Below, piece by piece: positions 60,443-64,000 of a stretch of DNA of 64,000 nt (the first letter of the stretch is position 1; each line of letters begins with the position of its first letter). A model generated the notes under the pieces. The model had not been told where the DNA came from. It searched no databases and saw only the letters and a program-made list of their open reading frames with translations. This DNA comes from an uncultured Ruminococcus sp. (lineage in GTDB: Bacteria; Bacillota; Clostridia; Oscillospirales; Acutalibacteraceae), in NCBI GenBank assembly GCA_900539465.1, contig UQCF01000007.1, forward strand, positions 68,758-132,757, given 5' to 3'. A program made the position numbers and the translations under genes.

Positions 60443-63400
60443 ATGCGCATAACCAAAAACGTGCTTAGCATCATTCTTGTTATTGCCATGCTGCTTACCG
60501 CCGCTCCGATGAGCGTATACGGCTTTGCAATCGGCGATACGGGATTGACTGTTGATTCGGAAGACGACACAATCAACACCGCACAAAGCGACACGCTTAT
60601 ACGGCCTAATGCGACCCTTAGTGTTACACCTGTTACAAGAGTAACATATTCAACGGCATCACCCTTTAAACTTCCGGATGATTCACATTCGGTAATTATT
60701 GCGGCAACACCCTCGGGCATACCGAAGGCGTCATTCAAATATGTTGCGGCGGCATATGCGGGTGAAACACCCACATCCACCACCATTACATTTACTCCCG
60801 GCGTTGCAATTGACATAAATACTCTTTCAATCAAATGCGACAATGCCTCGGTTAAATTCTCACAGGTGGCTGTTAACAACGGCGTTTACACCTGGACGGT
60901 TGCAGACGGCGCAACGGCGGCTGTCGGCAGCACATTGGTATTTACCGTTTCTTATCAGTATAGTTATAAAGACACACAGACCGGCAAAACATACAACTCC
61001 GGCAAAGTGTTCACAACAACCGGTTACTCATATGTTGAGTCCATCGTTCAGCCCGCAGGTATTTATTCCTACCGCAGAACTTGGGTAAACGCTCTCGGTA
61101 TACATGATACAAAAAACAGAGCATATTTCAGCTCATTTGTTCTCGGCGCGGCGACCTATAACGAATCAAGATCAACCGGCAAAAGCGCAAACTTTGACGG
61201 CGATACCCCCACAAGCAATTACGGCAATATGCTTATCGTTGAGGACGACGGCGGAACAGAAAAAACCTTTAACGTAGGTTTTGGCAACGATTCCGTAAGA
61301 CCTGTTTCTCATGTTTATATGGATAAGAGCGCAAACACAACTCTTGCCGATATGAACCTTCGCGTGCAGACTTATATTCCCAAGGTTGCAGGCAAAAGCA
61401 AAGAGAAAGTTACTGTTTCTACAAACGGTATATACGAATATGCCGGCAGTATTAAAACATACGACGGCAAGCTTAAAGAAAAAAGACTCGTCAGCAACAG
61501 CACTTCAACGGATTTGAGTCTTGTAAGTTCAACAACCAAGATTCAGAATGTAGGCGAAACCTATCTTATGAATTTCTCGGGTGCGGGTCCCGCACAGGCG
61601 AGCGCATCATCTGATACAACGTCTACATACACAATGCTTATAGATTATCATACTCCTGCCGATTTTTCTGCGGTTTATCTCAGACACACGTTCAACGTTG
61701 TTGTAACCGTGTTTAATAAGGGAACGCTCCGTTCAAATATTCAGCGTTCACAAAATACCGACCCCTCAAACTATCTTGTAGCCTCCGGCACTAACGACGG
61801 CAAGGGCTACAACCCGCAGGAGTGGTATTATGCAGACGGCTGGCAGGGATATATCGGTGCATATAACTATGCACAGTCTATCCTCGCAAAGCCCAACACC
61901 ACACAGTCCGATATCACGGCAGCTGCAACAAACCTTGCGGCGGCGTATAACAGCCTTGTTCTCAAAGAGGCCGATTATACAGAGGCAGACTATTATGTGG
62001 GCAGAGCAAACGCACTTGATAAAACATTGTATACAAACGCTTCATGGGCAAAGCTTGAAGCGGCTCTTGCAAAATATCAGAAGGGTTATAATATTATTTA
62101 TCAGCCCAAGCTCGACCAAATAGCAATCGACATTAAAAATGCTCTTGATTCTCTAGAGCTTGCCGATGCGGATTACACGGCTCCCAACGAGAAGGTCGGC
62201 ATAATCAACGGTTTGGTTGCAGACGCAAGATCATCTTACGATCTCGCTCCCACAGAGCTTTATTCAAACTGGAGCGTTGTTGACGACGCTGTTAAGGCCT
62301 GCGGCTACACATACGACAGCGCAGAGAGCGAATATGTTCTCACAACAATCCTTAAAAAAGATAAGCAGTCCGAGGTAGACGCATACGCTATCACTATTCA
62401 GACGGCTATCAATAAGCTCAAAAAGAATTCGGCGGATTATACCAAAGCGACAGAAGCTGCCGCAAGATATAATTCCTTTAGAAACACCAATGTAAATTAT
62501 CTTACCGACGCTTCACTCAAAGCGATAGACGACGCTTATAAAAAGCTCAACACGCTTATCAGTCAGGCGCTCACAATAGAGTATCAGAGCGAAATAGACA
62601 CAGCCGCAGCGGCTCTTAACACAGCTCTTGATAATGTTCAGTACAAAGCTGCCGACCTCACAGCGGCAAGAAAAGCAATCGCAAGGGCAGACGCTCTCGA
62701 AAGATCCAATTATCAGGATCTTACAGCGGTTGACAATGCTTATTCAAACCTCGCTTCAAAGCTCGGTCTTGACGCAAGATACCAGTCACAGATTGATACT
62801 GCGACAGAGGTTCTCAACAGAGCTATTGATAACCTTAAAGAAATAACGGCAGATTATTCGGCAGTTAAAGCCGCAATCGCCACCGTGAACGCAGAGAACG
62901 AGAGAATAACAAAGCTCTATAAAGATTCTTACGGCTTCACAGCCAATGAATTTTATTCAAACTGGGGCAATGTTGTCAGCGCAGTGAATGCGGTAGTAGA
63001 AGGTCTTCCCATTTCTAAGCAGGCAACTGTTGATGCCTATGCAAAAGCTATTACAGATGCTTACAATGCAAGAACAATTGCTCCGGCAGACATAACAAAG
63101 CTCCTCGCGGCAGAGGCACAGGCAGAGACTTATATAAACAACGAAAGCTATTATACAGAAGTTTCAATGAGCAGACTTATGAGCGCATATCTTGCGGTTC
63201 CGGCGGGTACGTTCACACTAGACCAGCAGGCAAGAGTTGACGCTTATACAAAGGCAATTCTTGATGCCATTGCTCAGATGGAATATGTCGGTGCGGATTA
63301 TACCGACGTAAACACAGCTATAACAAATGCAAATACTCTTATCAAAAAGAGCGAAGATTTTGCAAATGCTCATAACGGTGTTCCTTATTATACCGATGAG

Positions 63401-64000
63401 ACGATAAATGCTCTTAAAGATGCTATAAACGCAGTCGATTGGAGCAAAAACATAACTCAGCAGGCAGAAGTCAAAGTATATGCAGACGCTATAAACACTG
63501 CTGCAAACGCTCTTGTTCCCGGTGATGCAGACTATGCAGAAGTCAGAGCCGCACTCGCTTCAATTCCTTCGGACCTTGACAGCGGCAGATACACGGCAGC
63601 TTCTGTCGCAGCTGTTAAAGCTGCTAAGGATGCAGTTGTTTACGGTCTTAAAACCAACCGCCAGACAGCTGTTGACGGATACGCGAGCGCAATCGAAAAC
63701 GCAGTCAAGAATCTGACTCCCAACGGCGCGGATTACACTTGCGTAACTCAGGCAATAGCTAAAATCCCGGCAGATTCCTCAAAATATACAGCAGAGTCAT
63801 GGAAGAGAGTAACCGATGCTAAAAATGCGGTTGATTACGACCTTTCAATAGATGAGCAAGATAGAGTTAACGCTTATGCACAGGCTATTCTCGACGCTAT
63901 TGATAATCTCGAAGAAAAAGAAGCCGATTACACAAGCGTTGAAATAGCCAAAGCGGCAGCAAAGGCAGCACTTGAGTCAACAGAGGCACAGTATTACACA
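60443..64000 (+). CDS. Second giant surface protein with FIVAR-like repeats (3' end outside window)
   Basis: The start is ATG after AAGGAGG and the frame is open through the window edge, at least 1186 residues. A signal peptide (about residues 1-27; hydrophobic run ending near VYG/FA) is followed by beta-rich domains (about 30-490, with YSYKDTQTGKTYNSGK and ALGIHDTKN). From about residue 510 on, helical units of about 75-100 residues recur, each with an ADYT start and a L.NAI..L core; these look like FIVAR repeats, usual in cell-wall or glycan-bound proteins. Its beta region resembles residues 150-230 of the protein at the left window edge, so the two are likely paralogues. Confidence 0.88.
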   Translation, partial: MRITKNVLSIILVIAMLLTAAPMSVYGFAIGDTGLTVDSEDDTINTAQSDTLIRPNATLSVTPVTRVTYSTASPFKLPDDSHSVIIAATPSGIPKASFKYVAAAYAGETPTSTTITFTPGVAIDINTLSIKCDNASVKFSQVAVNNGVYTWTVADGATAAVGSTLVFTVSYQYSYKDTQTGKTYNSGKVFTTTGYSYVESIVQPAGIYSYRRTWVNALGIHDTKNRAYFSSFVLGAATYNESRSTGKSANFDGDTPTSNYGNMLIVEDDGGTEKTFNVGFGNDSVRPVSHVYMDKSANTTLADMNLRVQTYIPKVAGKSKEKVTVSTNGIYEYAGSIKTYDGKLKEKRLVSNSTSTDLSLVSSTTKIQNVGETYLMNFSGAGPAQASASSDTTSTYTMLIDYHTPADFSAVYLRHTFNVVVTVFNKGTLRSNIQRSQNTDPSNYLVASGTNDGKGYNPQEWYYADGWQGYIGAYNYAQSILAKPNTTQSDITAAATNLAAAYNSLVLKEADYTEADYYVGRANALDKTLYTNASWAKLEAALAKYQKGYNIIYQPKLDQIAIDIKNALDSLELADADYTAPNEKVGIINGLVADARSSYDLAPTELYSNWSVVDDAVKACGYTYDSAESEYVLTTILKKDKQSEVDAYAITIQTAINKLKKNSADYTKATEAAARYNSFRNTNVNYLTDASLKAIDDAYKKLNTLISQALTIEYQSEIDTAAAALNTALDNVQYKAADLTAARKAIARADALERSNYQDLTAVDNAYSNLASKLGLDARYQSQIDTATEVLNRAIDNLKEITADYSAVKAAIATVNAENERITKLYKDSYGFTANEFYSNWGNVVSAVNAVVEGLPISKQATVDAYAKAITDAYNARTIAPADITKLLAAEAQAETYINNESYYTEVSMSRLMSAYLAVPAGTFTLDQQARVDAYTKAILDAIAQMEYVGADYTDVNTAITNANTLIKKSEDFANAHNGVPYYTDETINALKDAINAVDWSKNITQQAEVKVYADAINTAANALVPGDADYAEVRAALASIPSDLDSGRYTAASVAAVKAAKDAVVYGLKTNRQTAVDGYASAIENAVKNLTPNGADYTCVTQAIAKIPADSSKYTAESWKRVTDAKNAVDYDLSIDEQDRVNAYAQAILDAIDNLEEKEADYTSVEIAKAAAKAALESTEAQYYT

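Noticed and set aside
60367..60879. A 170-residue frame on the minus strand
   Set aside because: It runs antisense through the signal peptide and promoter of the surface protein.

Overview
The window looks like a chromosomal segment of an anaerobic, fermentative, gut-type Firmicute, probably Clostridia of the Ruminococcaceae/Oscillospiraceae kind. The evidence is a low-to-mid GC sequence with AGGAGG ribosome sites, sigma-A-type promoters (TTGACA-17-TATAAT), AdhE, [FeFe] hydrogenases, Rex, acetate kinase, a YjdF leader RNA, and very large secreted proteins built from Listeria-Bacteroides (InlB-B) and FIVAR-like repeats. No transposase, integrase, phage gene or CRISPR array was seen. Most of the interior is ordinary chromosome, bracketed by two unfinished giant surface-protein genes.

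Layout. 2-8757: the 3' part of a giant surface protein with about 24 InlB-B-type repeats, then a 54-residue Gly-rich small protein. 8774-8882: a predicted three-way-junction RNA, followed by a CPBP-like membrane protein lacking most catalytic residues. 9889-11886 (-): a Gfo/Idh/MocA dehydrogenase and a sugar isomerase/epimerase. 12194-17548 (+): a D-amino-acid/5-oxoproline set (class IV aminotransferase, PxpB, PxpC, DUF1445, PxpA, alanine racemase). 17602-20525: a DUF4832-type anchored protein, a structured intergenic stretch, and a secreted GH5 glycosidase. 20593-23099: ackA and tmcAL. 23181-23509: RNase P RNA. 23554-28822: a small membrane protein, RecD2, ComF, an MreB-like actin and a LysR regulator.

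The most coherent system is the redox block at 28873-40847. A Rex operator overlaps the -10 element of a promoter driving adhE, an APH-like kinase, a thioredoxin-like 2Fe-2S protein, a PAS-containing sensory [FeFe] hydrogenase, a SpoIIE/PP2C phosphatase and a second [FeFe] hydrogenase. Convergent to it lies aconitase-isocitrate dehydrogenase-rex, whose promoter also carries a Rex-like palindrome. NADH-producing TCA enzymes, the NADH sensor, and the NADH- and electron-disposing enzymes are therefore neighbours and probably share one regulator.

The right part holds a phosphatase-superfamily protein, an HExxH membrane protein, the yjdF riboswitch and gene, an AT-rich glycosyltransferase, argF, a DUF3048 lipoprotein, lysC-hom, trmB, a Cdd1-like protein, a fused HTH-ADP-ribosylglycohydrolase, a GT4 glycosyltransferase, paired chromate transporters, KtrAB, tRNA-Ala(GGC), a GH109-like protein, an alpha/beta hydrolase, tRNA-Gln(CTG) and a ketopantoate-reductase-like protein. 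The window ends in a second giant FIVAR-repeat protein. Upstream of that gene an imperfect inverted repeat (arms of about 31 bp, 73 bp apart) could be a regulatory, mobile or invertible element.

All functions are inferred by reading the sequence; no database search or folding program was run.
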